This document shows, piece after piece, positions 51,272 to 59,874 of a stretch of DNA of 64,000 nt; within the stretch, counting starts at the first letter, position 1; the number at the start of each line of letters is the position of its first letter. Where the stretch lies: assembly GCF_013141825.1 (NCBI RefSeq), contig NZ_RZNH01000032.1, positions 1-64,000 on the forward strand, given 5' to 3'. The notes beneath the pieces were generated by a model that was given only the letters and a program-made list of their open reading frames with translations, ran no database searches and was not told where the DNA came from. Made by a program: the position numbers and the translations under genes. Source of the DNA: Marinifilum caeruleilacunae. GTDB taxonomy: Bacteria > Bacteroidota > Bacteroidia > Bacteroidales > Marinifilaceae.

Positions 51272-51304
51272 AAAACGGAAGCCCATCGGACTTCCGTTTT
51301 TTTT
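51272..51304. terminator. Bidirectional terminator of the GLPGLI cluster and cdd
   Basis: AAAACGGAAG (51272-51281) pairs with CTTCCGTTTT (51291-51300) around a 9-base loop, followed by T residues. It closes the rightward cluster and meets the end of leftward cdd at 51303. Confidence 0.88.
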
Positions 51305-51788
51305 ATTCGTTCAACATTTCTTTATCGAAAAACAGGGGCAATAACTGCTTGATATTGTCTACGATTCGAATTTTATTTTCACCGCAAAGAATCACTTTAA
51401 TGGGTTGATTGTACCTGTCTTCGGTTTCTAATAAAACTTGTCGGCACGACCCACAAGGCGGAACAGGAGTATCTAAAAAGTTCCCATTGGTTCTCGAAGT
51501 AATGGCTATGGCTTTTACCGGAACATCTGGGTATTTGGCATTGGCATAAAAAACGGCAACTCTTTCGGCACATAATCCCGAAGGGTAAGCAGAGTTTTCC
51601 TGGTTATTGCCCTGTACAATTTCACCATTTTCCAGAAGGAGAGCTGCCCCAACATTAAATTTTGAATAAGGCGCATAAGAGCGATGAGCTGCATCTTTGG
51701 CCTGATTGACCAGCAATTGATCCTCTTTCGAAAGTTCCTCAACCGAATCGTATTCGTAAACTGTTGTTATAATTTGTGTTTTCTTCAT
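51303..51788 (-). CDS. cdd: Cytidine deaminase
   Basis: A 161-residue enzyme converting cytidine and deoxycytidine to uridine forms for pyrimidine salvage. The zinc-binding motifs are present: NVGAALLLENGEIVQGNNQE, then CAERVAVFYA (zinc Cys and catalytic Glu) and PCGSCRQVLLE (two zinc cysteines). Size matches the tetrameric class, with a small N-terminal extension of about 20 residues beginning MKKTQIITTVYEYDS. The gene is convergent to the outer-membrane protein gene and is a single unit; 260 bases without features separate it from the next gene. Confidence 0.94.
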   Translation of the reverse strand: MKKTQIITTVYEYDSVEELSKEDQLLVNQAKDAAHRSYAPYSKFNVGAALLLENGEIVQGNNQENSAYPSGLCAERVAVFYANAKYPDVPVKAIAITSRTNGNFLDTPVPPCGSCRQVLLETEDRYNQPIKVILCGENKIRIVDNIKQLLPLFFDKEMLNE

Positions 51789-52049
51789 CTTAATGCCATT
51801 AGTATGCAGTAATTTGCAATTAGTACAAGAACTAACTACTAATACTCATAAATATATATAATAGTTTCGATAATATTTACTTAAAAATTATCGTTAGCCT
51901 ATCAACGGAATATCTTGTGAATAAAAATTGATACAGAAATATCAATGAATAACAGGATTGTTATATTTTTATGGTTGTTTTCGAAATCGGAACTAAGATA
52001 TACATAAATTTTCGAAATCTTATTTACCTGGCTATCACTTTAGACATTT

Positions 52050-52985
52050 ATGAAGAAAATTATCCTATACACACTGCTAATGCTTACAATTTCGACAAGC
52101 GTATTGGCAAAAAATTACACACGAAAAGAGTACATTCAAAAATACAAAGACCTGGCCATTAGAGAAATGGAGCGAACAGGAATTCCTGCCAGTATTACAA
52201 TGGCCCAGGGAATTCTGGAATCGCGAAATGGAAATTCAGATTTGGCCCGAAAAGCGAACAACCATTTCGGAATAAAATGCCACGATTGGGTTGGACCAAG
52301 CATGGAGTTCGACGATGATGAAAAAGGAGAATGCTTCAGAAAATATACCAACCCTTACGATTCGTATAAAGATCATTCTAAATTCCTGACCACTCGCTCG
52401 CGATATGCCTTCCTGTTTAAGTACCGATCGGATGATTACAAACGTTGGGCCCATGGACTAAAGAAAGCAGGATATGCTACCGATCCTAAATACGCACACA
52501 AGCTAATCAGTATTATCGAAGGCGAGCAACTGTATAAGTTAGACAGGAAAGGTGCTGGTGGAGACTATTATGTAGAGAAACCAGATAAAACCCAGCTGGC
52601 AGACATTGATGGAGACCTGAGCATCGACCCATTTGGTGCAAGGTTGGAAGTTGCCAATGGAATTCATTACATCCTGACAAAGAAAGGAGATACTTTCTAT
52701 AGCATTGAGAAAAACCTTGGGGTAGAGCGCAAGAAATTGCTTCGCTACAACGATTTACCGAAGAATTATATTCTACAAATCGACCAAAGACTTTACCTGC
52801 ACAACAAGAGGAATAAAGCAGCCAGGGGATATAATTTCCACCGTGTGAAAGAAGGGGAAACACTTTACGAAATTTCGCAGGAGTACGGTGTAAAACTGAA
52901 AAAACTGTGCAAGTACAATGGAGTAAAGAAGAACTACAAAGTGAAGGCTGGAGAAAGAATCTGGCTGAGAAAAAAGAAAAGATAA
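52050..52985 (+). CDS. Exported glucosaminidase with two LysM domains
   Basis: A 311-residue peptidoglycan hydrolase-like protein with a signal peptide (about 1-20, MKKIILYTLLMLTISTSVLA). Residues about 25-175 form a glucosaminidase domain (GIPASITMAQGILESRNGNS with the catalytic Glu, NNHFGIKCHDWVG, then DPKYAHKLISIIE). Two LysM modules follow (about 205-250 and 262-308), each with a strand-helix-helix-strand pattern such as ILTKKGDTFYSIEKNLGV and HRVKEGETLYEISQEYGV, which bind peptidoglycan. It would cleave the GlcNAc-beta-1,4 bond in the cell wall. The domain order matches the Bacteroidota enzymes of this type. Confidence 0.92.
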   Translation: MKKIILYTLLMLTISTSVLAKNYTRKEYIQKYKDLAIREMERTGIPASITMAQGILESRNGNSDLARKANNHFGIKCHDWVGPSMEFDDDEKGECFRKYTNPYDSYKDHSKFLTTRSRYAFLFKYRSDDYKRWAHGLKKAGYATDPKYAHKLISIIEGEQLYKLDRKGAGGDYYVEKPDKTQLADIDGDLSIDPFGARLEVANGIHYILTKKGDTFYSIEKNLGVERKKLLRYNDLPKNYILQIDQRLYLHNKRNKAARGYNFHRVKEGETLYEISQEYGVKLKKLCKYNGVKKNYKVKAGERIWLRKKKR

Positions 52986-52994
52986 AGGATAAAA

Positions 52995-53021
52995 GATATC
53001 CCGATTTCAGGTCGGGATATC
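52995..53021. terminator. Hairpin between convergent genes
   Basis: GATATCCCGA (52995-53004) pairs perfectly with TCGGGATATC (53012-53021) around a 7-base loop. No strong T tail on either side. It lies between the rightward glucosaminidase and the leftward DoxX gene. Confidence 0.65.
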
Positions 53022-53032
53022 AATTCGAAAGA

Positions 53033-53524
53033 TTATATGGAATCCGGTTCAGTTGAATCGGATTTTTTCTTGGGGTAAATCAGGCTTCCTCCAATGGCTA
53101 GCGCAGCCGAAATAATCATGATATTCTTGATTACATATTGACCTTCCAGGCTTGGAAGTAAAATGTTGCCCGACTGGAAAGTAACCTCAGGCAAAATTAC
53201 CAATGGCATAAATGTACCCGTCATTTGTAAAAACAGTAAGGCAATGGCAAGTCGTGTGCTCTTTTTAAAAAGGAAGCAAATGCCAATAAGCACTTCCCAC
53301 CATCCAATAATATCTACCCAGGTTTCAGCAGCAAAGAAAGGCATCCAACTTACGGTTGATTTTACCAATGGAATGGCAGCCGACAAACCGATGGGTTTTA
53401 AAATTCCGAACCAGATAAATATCACAGCAAATGAAAAACGAATTGCCGGGATTGATAATTTCTGCATGTAACCTGCAATAACCAAGTCTAATTTTTTGAT
53501 TTTTATATTCATGATCATCTTCAT
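53033..53524 (-). CDS. DoxX family membrane protein
   Basis: A 163-residue inner-membrane protein with four hydrophobic helices (about 25-45, 65-88, 92-110, 128-148). The DoxX pattern shows in AIRFSFAVIFIWFGILKPIG, TWVDIIGWWEVLIGICFLFK and ALLFLQMTGTF. Members of this family are associated with oxidative-stress or terminal-oxidase functions but have no single proven role. It is a single leftward gene. The ATG at 53524 is used; ATG codons at residues 3 and 5 are also possible. Confidence 0.82.
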   Translation of the reverse strand: MKMIMNIKIKKLDLVIAGYMQKLSIPAIRFSFAVIFIWFGILKPIGLSAAIPLVKSTVSWMPFFAAETWVDIIGWWEVLIGICFLFKKSTRLAIALLFLQMTGTFMPLVILPEVTFQSGNILLPSLEGQYVIKNIMIISAALAIGGSLIYPKKKSDSTEPDSI

Positions 53525-53825
53525 TTAGTTTGTGAATTGGCCTCTTATTAATTCAATAAGAAATAAAAGACCTTAATATCCTAAAAGTAGATATTATTCC
53601 ATTTTTAATGCATGTTAAAGAACAGGTGAGGGTGAATATTACAGAGGAGATAAAGAGAAGAGAAATATGGCTTAGGAATCCTTTATATTCGTGAGAGGAG
53701 ATTCACAGTTTTGCACTAGGAATTTTAGCCATAAACATGTAAATTCAACAAACTTAAGAATATACACATGTTGATGCGTAAACAGACAACTAAAAAGCGC
53801 TTCAACTCATCCTAAAACCAACCAT
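53525..53825. other. Intergenic region between divergent genes
   Basis: About 300 bases, AT-rich, without open frame, repeat or clear -7/-33 element. It should contain the promoters of the divergent DoxX and propeller-protein genes, but I could not place them. Confidence 0.5.
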
Positions 53826-56800
53826 ATGAATACTTTTACAATCCGACTGAAACGGGTGTTGATGGTGATGGCTTTAACCGGCCTGATGCTGCCAGCTCAT
53901 TCTGTTTTGGCCAAGAAAAAAACAAAAGAGCCTACCAAAGATTCTTTAATCAATTCAAGTTTAGTAAGTGGATTAAAATTTAGAGGAATCGGTCCGGCCA
54001 CAACATCCGGACGAATTTCCGATTTTGCAGTGAATCCCAATAACCATAGCGAGTACTACGTAGCTGTTTCGAGTGGAAACATTTTCAAAACCATTAACAA
54101 TGGAACCACATGGAAACCTGTCTTCGATAAGTATGGTTCCTACTCGATTGGTGTAGTTACGATGGACCCGAACAATAGCAATGTGGTTTGGGCTGGAACA
54201 GGCGAGAACAATCACCAACGTGCATTGGGCTATGGCGATGGCGTGTACAAAAGCATGAATGGGGGTAAGAGTTGGAAAAACATGGGATTGAAAGAATCGC
54301 GCCATATTGGTGGAATTGTAATCGATCCACGCAATTCGGATATTGTTTTTGTGGCAGCCGAAGGATCAACCTGGGGACCAGGTGAGGAACGTGGCCTGTA
54401 CAAAACTACCGATGGAGGAAAGAACTGGAAGAAAGTTTTGCATATCAGTGAAAATACTGGTGTGAATAATGTGATTATCGATCCGGTTGATCCTGATGTT
54501 ATGTACGCAACTTCGGAACAGCGTCGTCGTCATGTACATGCAAAAATTGGTGGCGGACCAGAATCGGCCATTTACAAATCGACCGATGGAGGTGAGAACT
54601 GGCGTAAGTTAAAGACAGGTTTGCCATCGGGTCATGTTGGAGGAATGGGCATTGCAGTTTCTCCGGTAAATCACAATTATGTATATGTGATTATTGAAGC
54701 AGCAAAAGGAAGCGGTTTTTACCGTTCTACCGACCGCGGAGAATCGTGGAGCAAAATGAGCGACCATGCAAGTAGCGGACAGTATTACAACGAAATATTC
54801 TGCGATCCTGTTGATGTTGATAAAGTGTATTCGGTAGAAACCTATACGCATTACACCGAAGATGGTGGAAAAACCTGGAAACGCCTAGGTCTGAAAAATC
54901 GCCATGTTGATGATCATGCACTTTGGATCGACCCGAATGATACCAAACACTTTATGATTGGTGGCGATGGCGGTATCTACGAAAGTTTCGATGCTGGTGC
55001 TACCTACGTGTATAAATCGAACTTGTCGGTAACCCAGTTTTACCGTGTTCAGGTGGATAATGCCAAGCCGTTCTATAATGTTTACGGGGGAACTCAGGAT
55101 AACAATACGCTAGGTGGACCATCACAAAATATCAGCCGAAGAGGGGTAACCAACGATGAGTGGGATCCAATTTTGGGTGGCGATGGCTTCTGGGCACAAA
55201 TCGATCCAAAAGATCCTAACATTGTATACTGCGAATATCAATATGGAAACTCATTCCGTTACGATAAAAAAAGTGGTGAAAAGATCAATATCAAGCCACG
55301 TGAGCGAAAAGATGAAAAAGCTTACAAATGGAACTGGAATGCACCAATGATTATATCTCCACACAAACATACACGTTTGTATGTGGCAGCCAATAAAGTA
55401 TTCCGAAGCGAAGATCGAGGAAACTCATGGGAAGTTATTAGCGAAGATTTATCTACCGGAAAAGATCGCGATTCATTCAAGGTAATGGGCAAATACTGGA
55501 GTGCCGATGCAGTAAAGAAACATGTTTCTACCTCACAATTTGGTACCATTGTTTCTATGGCTGAATCGCCATTGAAAGAGAATTTATTATATGTAGGAAC
55601 CGACGATGGTTTGATTCAAATTAGCGAACAGGCTGGAAAAGATTGGACGAAAATTGCCTCTTTCCCAGGAATTCCTCAGTATACATACGTAAGCGACATT
55701 TTACCATCGAAACACGACGAAAATGTAGTTTACGCATCTTTCGACAACCGTAAGCGCGACGACTTTAAACCTTACATTCTAAAGAGTGTTGATAAAGGAA
55801 AAACATGGACAAATATTGCCGGTAACCTGCCAAAAAATGGAACAGTTCATACCATCGAGCAAGATTTTAAAGATCCTGAATTGTTATTCGTTGGAACCGA
55901 ATTCGGCATTTTCTTTACCAAAAACAATGGAGAAAATTGGGTGCAGTTAAAATCAGGTATTCCAACCATTGCTATTCGCGATTTAACCATTCAGGAACGC
56001 GAATGCGACCTTGTTGCAGCAAGTTTCGGACGTGGATTCTTCATTTTGGACGATTATTCGCCGCTAAGATTTGTAAACAAAGAAATGGCAAACAAAGAAG
56101 CTGAACTTTTCGAAGTGAAAGATGCACTAATGTTCATTCAGACAGGAGGAAAAGGAAGCATGGGCCATACCTACTTTACGGCTCCTAATCCTGCCTTTGG
56201 TGCTACATTCACTTACTATTTAAAAGAAGTGCCAAAAACAGCAAAACAAGCTCGCCATCAAAAAGAGAAAGAGCTGTTCAAGAAAGGTGAGTTTATTCCA
56301 CAGCCAAGCTGGAAAGAGCTCGAAGATGAAAAGAGAGAAGTAGCACCTTACCTATTGTTTACCATCAAAGATCAGGATGGAGAAGAAATTCGTAAGATTA
56401 CTTCAAGTGCGAAGAAAGGAATCAACCGTATCAATTGGGATTTAAAATTCCCATCGGTGTACCCGGTAAAGAGCAAAGACTTTAAGCCTACCAAAAAAGC
56501 AAGATCAGGCATGTTTGTAATGCCAGGCGAATATATGGTCGAAATGGGCATTGTGTCTAAAGGAAAATACCAGAAACTTGCCGATGAGGTGAAGTTTAAA
56601 GCAGTTCCGCTTAACAACACAACATTGCCTGCCGAAAACCGAAAAGAACTGGTACAATTCCAGCAAAAAGTGGCACGAATGTTGAAAGCTGTACAGGGTA
56701 GTATGCAGTTAACAGAATCGTTTAAAGCAAAAATGGCAGCCATAAAAACTGTATTGTTGCAAACACCACGAATCAATGCAAATGTTTCTGAAAAAGTAGA

Positions 56801-57116
56801 TGAACTATCGGCAGAGTTGAATGAAATTGAATTCCTGTTCAAAGGAGTATCTGCAAGAGCAAGTTGGGAAGAAGTGCCACCGGCTCAAATTCCAATTTCA
56901 CGACGAATTAACAACATTGTGGGTACACATTGGGCAAGTACATCGGGAGTCACTCAAACGCAGAAAGATCAGTTCGAAATTCTTAAAGAAGAATTTCCGG
57001 CTGCTTTAAAGAGATTACAGAACCTGGCCCAGGAAATGAAATGGGTAGAGGCCGAATTGGAGAAACAAGGAGCAGCATGGACTCCTGGCAGAATCCCTAC
57101 TTACACAGTAGAGTAG
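53826..57116 (+). CDS. Large exported Asp-box (BNR/sortilin-like) beta-propeller protein
   Basis: A 1096-residue protein with a signal peptide (about 1-29, ending HSVLA-KK). At least nine Asp-box-like motifs of the form [TN]-[DN]-[GR]-G-x-[ST]-W are spread over residues about 85-720 (for example TDGGKNWKK, TDRGESWSK, EDGGKTWKR, EDRGNSWEV), giving ten-bladed or double seven-bladed propellers as in Vps10/sortilin-like and glycosyl-hydrolase families. Beyond about residue 760 the protein changes to a helical, Lys/Glu-rich C-terminal part with a short sheet. No catalytic residues can be named with certainty, so a hydrolase call is not supported. It is co-directional with a small lipoprotein 67 bases later. 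Confidence 0.8.
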   Translation: MNTFTIRLKRVLMVMALTGLMLPAHSVLAKKKTKEPTKDSLINSSLVSGLKFRGIGPATTSGRISDFAVNPNNHSEYYVAVSSGNIFKTINNGTTWKPVFDKYGSYSIGVVTMDPNNSNVVWAGTGENNHQRALGYGDGVYKSMNGGKSWKNMGLKESRHIGGIVIDPRNSDIVFVAAEGSTWGPGEERGLYKTTDGGKNWKKVLHISENTGVNNVIIDPVDPDVMYATSEQRRRHVHAKIGGGPESAIYKSTDGGENWRKLKTGLPSGHVGGMGIAVSPVNHNYVYVIIEAAKGSGFYRSTDRGESWSKMSDHASSGQYYNEIFCDPVDVDKVYSVETYTHYTEDGGKTWKRLGLKNRHVDDHALWIDPNDTKHFMIGGDGGIYESFDAGATYVYKSNLSVTQFYRVQVDNAKPFYNVYGGTQDNNTLGGPSQNISRRGVTNDEWDPILGGDGFWAQIDPKDPNIVYCEYQYGNSFRYDKKSGEKINIKPRERKDEKAYKWNWNAPMIISPHKHTRLYVAANKVFRSEDRGNSWEVISEDLSTGKDRDSFKVMGKYWSADAVKKHVSTSQFGTIVSMAESPLKENLLYVGTDDGLIQISEQAGKDWTKIASFPGIPQYTYVSDILPSKHDENVVYASFDNRKRDDFKPYILKSVDKGKTWTNIAGNLPKNGTVHTIEQDFKDPELLFVGTEFGIFFTKNNGENWVQLKSGIPTIAIRDLTIQERECDLVAASFGRGFFILDDYSPLRFVNKEMANKEAELFEVKDALMFIQTGGKGSMGHTYFTAPNPAFGATFTYYLKEVPKTAKQARHQKEKELFKKGEFIPQPSWKELEDEKREVAPYLLFTIKDQDGEEIRKITSSAKKGINRINWDLKFPSVYPVKSKDFKPTKKARSGMFVMPGEYMVEMGIVSKGKYQKLADEVKFKAVPLNNTTLPAENRKELVQFQQKVARMLKAVQGSMQLTESFKAKMAAIKTVLLQTPRINANVSEKVDELSAELNEIEFLFKGVSARASWEEVPPAQIPISRRINNIVGTHWASTSGVTQTQKDQFEILKEEFPAALKRLQNLAQEMKWVEAELEKQGAAWTPGRIPTYTVE

Positions 57117-57183
57117 GGCCAGCAGAGGAGTAACTGCAATACAATAAAACGAGAATACTAATCTAAAATCAATACATTGAATT

Positions 57184-57531
57184 ATGAAAAAAGTAGTCTT
57201 TTATTGTCTTGGAGTTTTGCTTTTGGCATCCTGCCAAATGACTCAAACCATTGTTACTCCTCCTGCCAATGTTAATGTGCCTAAAAACGCACTTTTTATT
57301 TCTCAGTCGGGAACCGAGAATGCCATCATGCAAACCATTATCGATTTGGAAAATAACGAAATGGTGGTGCTTACATACAGTTATGCAAATATCGAAAATG
57401 TAACCCGAACAGGCGTGTATCTCAATCCCGACGATTATCGAAATATGAAAATTGTAGGAACCGATGCTCCTTTCGCCGAAGAGGAAGAAGAAACGAAACC
57501 GCCTCAGCAGGAAGAATCGAAAGAGAAATAA
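57184..57531 (+). CDS. Small lipoprotein of unknown function
   Basis: A 115-residue lipoprotein, lipobox ending at LLLASC with Cys17. The body is short and beta-rich (NALFISQSGTENAIMQTIID, then EMVVLTYSYANIENVTRTGV), and the C-terminal 20 residues are a disordered acidic tail (EEEEETKPPQQEESKEK). It is probably co-transcribed with the upstream propeller gene. I do not recognise the family. A terminator follows. Confidence 0.75.
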   Translation: MKKVVFYCLGVLLLASCQMTQTIVTPPANVNVPKNALFISQSGTENAIMQTIIDLENNEMVVLTYSYANIENVTRTGVYLNPDDYRNMKIVGTDAPFAEEEEETKPPQQEESKEK

Positions 57532-57541
57532 ACACAAAAAT

Positions 57542-57577
57542 AAAAGGGATAAACCAAGCATGAGTTTATCCCTTTTT
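57542..57577. terminator. Bidirectional terminator between lipoprotein and sigma-factor operon
   Basis: AAAAGGGATAAAC (57542-57554) pairs perfectly with GTTTATCCCTTTT (57564-57576) around a 9-base loop, A-rich on the left and T-rich on the right. Confidence 0.9.
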
Positions 57578-57595
57578 ATATCGTAAAAAATAAGT

Positions 57596-57973
57596 TTATC
57601 TCTCCTCCAATTGGTCCTTCGTTCTGCTTAAAAGGAAGGAGTCGGCCAATTGAATTGCCGTAATAATAAACAATACAAAGGCAATCGGATATTTAAATGT
57701 CCATGCAAAATCTACAATGATATTGGCCTCTTGCAGTCCGAAATAGAACAGGAAAGCCATCGAAAACCCCAGGATCACAATTACACCCAAAGCCATTAGC
57801 GAATGGCGCAATAATGCCTCACGAATCGATTTTCTCTTCTCTACCTTTTCCACCACATTATCGGCAAAATCAGCAGGAATCCGAATCTCAAAATCATCCT
57901 CCAAAATCTCTTTTAGCAAATCATCCACATTTTGGAACTCCTCTTCTGTGTGTTTTCCTCTGTAGCTATGCAT
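57596..57973 (-). CDS. Two-helix membrane protein, likely partner of the ECF sigma factor
   Basis: A 125-residue protein. The N-terminal 55 residues are acidic and soluble (EEFQNVDDLLKEILEDDFEI), then two membrane helices follow (about 60-80 and 91-112). It ends in a charged tail (TKDQLEER). The gene starts 5 bases after the ECF sigma-factor gene on the same strand, the usual place for an anti-sigma factor. There is no zinc-binding His-Cys motif of the ZAS type, so if it is an anti-sigma factor it is of another type. The assignment is from context only. Confidence 0.6.
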   Translation of the reverse strand: MHSYRGKHTEEEFQNVDDLLKEILEDDFEIRIPADFADNVVEKVEKRKSIREALLRHSLMALGVIVILGFSMAFLFYFGLQEANIIVDFAWTFKYPIAFVLFIITAIQLADSFLLSRTKDQLEER

Positions 57974-57978
57974 ATCAA

Positions 57979-58542
57979 TTAATTTAAATTGCTTACTAAC
58001 TCACTCTTTTCAATCAACTCTTTCAACAATTTACGTGCCCTGAAAATATAATTTTTCACCGTTCCAACCGGCAAACCCGTAATCTCAACAATTTCCTTAT
58101 AACCCATTTCTTCCAGATGATACAAACTTAAAACAGTTTTGTATTGCTCTGGCAACTCATCAATCATTTTACGCACGTAAAGCTTTAACTCCTTCTTTTC
58201 TGCAATTTTTTGCGGATGCTCCTCGCTAATCATATCCGAATGCAAAAAATCTCGCTCCTTGTCGTCAATATCCGTATCAGGCTTGCGTTTTTTTACATGA
58301 TTAATCGTAACCCTGTAGGCAATGGTGGCAATCCAGGTCGAAAGCTTCGATTCCCCACGAAATTCAGGCAACTTCTGATGCACCTTTATAAACACCTCCT
58401 GGCAGATATCCTCCAAATCTTCCTGCTGATTAAGCAAACGCGCTGCCACGTGAAATACAAGGCGCTCATATTGCTTCACCAAAAACCGAAAGGCCTGGGG
58501 ATTACCATTATTTATCTGATGTATCAGCTCTGTCTCCTTCAT
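57979..58542 (-). CDS. ECF-family sigma factor
   Basis: A 187-residue extracytoplasmic-function sigma factor that directs RNA polymerase to a stress regulon. Region 2 shows GNPQAFRFLVKQYERLVFHV and EDLEDICQEVFIKVHQKL (about 13-65), and region 4 has LPEQYKTVLSLYHLEEMGYK, then GLPVGTVKNYIFRARKLLKE (about 125-175), the helix-turn-helix for the -35 element. The ATG at 58542 (MKETELIHQI) was chosen because it gives the normal ECF length; a further in-frame ATG at 58710 would add 56 residues of unusual sequence. The stop is 5 bases before the two-helix membrane protein gene. The promoter targets are unknown. Confidence 0.9.
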   Translation of the reverse strand: MKETELIHQINNGNPQAFRFLVKQYERLVFHVAARLLNQQEDLEDICQEVFIKVHQKLPEFRGESKLSTWIATIAYRVTINHVKKRKPDTDIDDKERDFLHSDMISEEHPQKIAEKKELKLYVRKMIDELPEQYKTVLSLYHLEEMGYKEIVEITGLPVGTVKNYIFRARKLLKELIEKSELVSNLN

Positions 58543-59410
58543 CTTCTCTTGCAGTAGACAAGCAAGGTAAGAAATAGGTTGCAGAAAATTTGAATATTTT
58601 TTATTCAGCACCGAATCTAAATAAAAATTGTGGCTAGCAACTTGAGGCTTAAAGCTTTTTTCAGAGGGACACGAACGGTTTCTAAATAAAACTGCCATTA
58701 AATTGCTCAATTAATATTCGATTTTCATTTATTAGGGCATTTCCCTTCGGGTCGGGCTATTCGCTAAAACCTGACTTCGAATAAAAATATTGTCACAGTT
58801 TGCACTGATTTTGAGTGGAAATTTTCTCAAATTTTTGAAGGAATATCGGGATATTTCAAGAGGATTTGAGGGAATTTATGCCAAAAGCAGGCAAATTCTA
58901 TGAAAAGTCAACTTCACATTAAATAAATCTTTAATTAATTTGACTTTCTGTGACTGATATTTTTATTCTAAATCAGGTTGCTACTCCTCGCTCGTACCTC
59001 ACTGTGGGATATCCGCTACTATCCCTAATGCTCCGCAAATAAAAGACAGTAGAACCAGGAACAAAAATCTACTTTACCAGATATGGCAAGAAAATATTTT
59101 TCGTCGCAATAGCCGCGCAGAACAAATCCACCCAACAAGTGCGACGATTATTCAACTTACAAATTCACCCAGGGCGACAGTCATTACACTTCTTTTCCCG
59201 GGGCTGAATTAAGGATGCCTTTCAGGCAAAAGTACAGGCCAGACTTTATTTTTATCATGCTATTATAAATCTGTTTTCAGTTTATGAATAAACCAGGTTT
59301 TATATGACATGGAAAGTAAGTCTCAAAAAAAATAACAACAAGCTGCAACCTTTTTAAAAGCATCGTGGTCTACTAGGCAAAACAAATTCAGAAATCTAAA
59401 AATTGAAATT
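58543..59410. other. Long intergenic region with split repeat-like element
   Basis: About 870 bases without a supported gene. At 58734-58765 stands GGGCATTTCCCTTCGGGTCG and GGCTATTCGCT; at 59007-59036 stands GGGATATCCGCTACTATCCC and TAATGCTCCG. These resemble the two ends of a palindromic repeat I recall from Bacteroidota intergenic regions, here split by about 240 bases. An imperfect hairpin (GAATTTATGCC/GGCAAATTC) lies near 58871-58899. The rest is AT-rich with no clear promoter. Confidence 0.45.
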
Positions 59411-59782
59411 ATGCATATAGGAGAATTATTAATGGCAGCAGTGGTGTTCTTTTCTATCATCACTTTCGTGAAAATTTTATCATCACATTTTCTAAAAAGA
59501 AAAATTATCAAAACAGGACATTTCGATCGTGCCGAAATTCTGGATCAAAATGCCGAAATAGAAGTGAAAAAACAGGTGCAGTACGACCAGTATCCAGCAT
59601 TAAAATGGGGATTGGTAGCCTTCTTTGGAGGATTAGGATTCATCGTTCTGGAAATTCTTGGAGCCTACTATCCTGAATTCAAAAGCTACAGAAGCGCAAT
59701 GCCATTTGGTATCTTCTTTGTCTTCACCTCAATCGGATTCCTCGTATACTATCTGATCATGAGCAAGAAAGTAAAAGAATAA
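59411..59782 (+). CDS. Small membrane protein (DUF6249-like)
   Basis: A 123-residue inner-membrane protein with a first helix (about 6-25), a charged cytosolic loop (FLKRKIIKTGHFDRAEILDQ), a second helix (about 68-88, KWGLVAFFGGLGFIVLEILG) and a third (about 95-117). The start MHIGELLMAAVVFFSIITFV and the layout resemble the DUF6249 family of Bacteroidota, which often lies close to ECF sigma and anti-sigma genes. Function is unknown. It is divergent from the sigma-factor gene, with a long intergenic region between. Confidence 0.75.
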   Translation: MHIGELLMAAVVFFSIITFVKILSSHFLKRKIIKTGHFDRAEILDQNAEIEVKKQVQYDQYPALKWGLVAFFGGLGFIVLEILGAYYPEFKSYRSAMPFGIFFVFTSIGFLVYYLIMSKKVKE

Positions 59783-59808
59783 GCTTAAAATTTTTACCCC
59801 AAACATAG

Positions 59809-59847
59809 AAAACCTCACGGAGCAACTGCTTTGTGAGGTTTTTTTAT
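59809..59847. terminator. Bidirectional terminator
   Basis: AAAACCTCAC (59809-59818) pairs with GTGAGGTTTT (59833-59842) around a 14-base loop and is followed by T residues. It ends the small membrane-protein gene and probably the leftward beta-oxidation operon too. Confidence 0.85.
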
Positions 59848-59874
59848 TCTAAATAAAGTGTGGTTTATAATTCA

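Noticed and set aside
51971-52162. 63-codon frame before the glucosaminidase gene
   Set aside because: It overlaps the start of the well-supported signal-peptide protein in another frame and has no features of its own.
58543-58710. Upstream extension of the ECF sigma-factor gene to an ATG at 58710
   Set aside because: The added 56 residues do not look like sigma-factor sequence, and the internal ATG at 58542 gives the normal family length.
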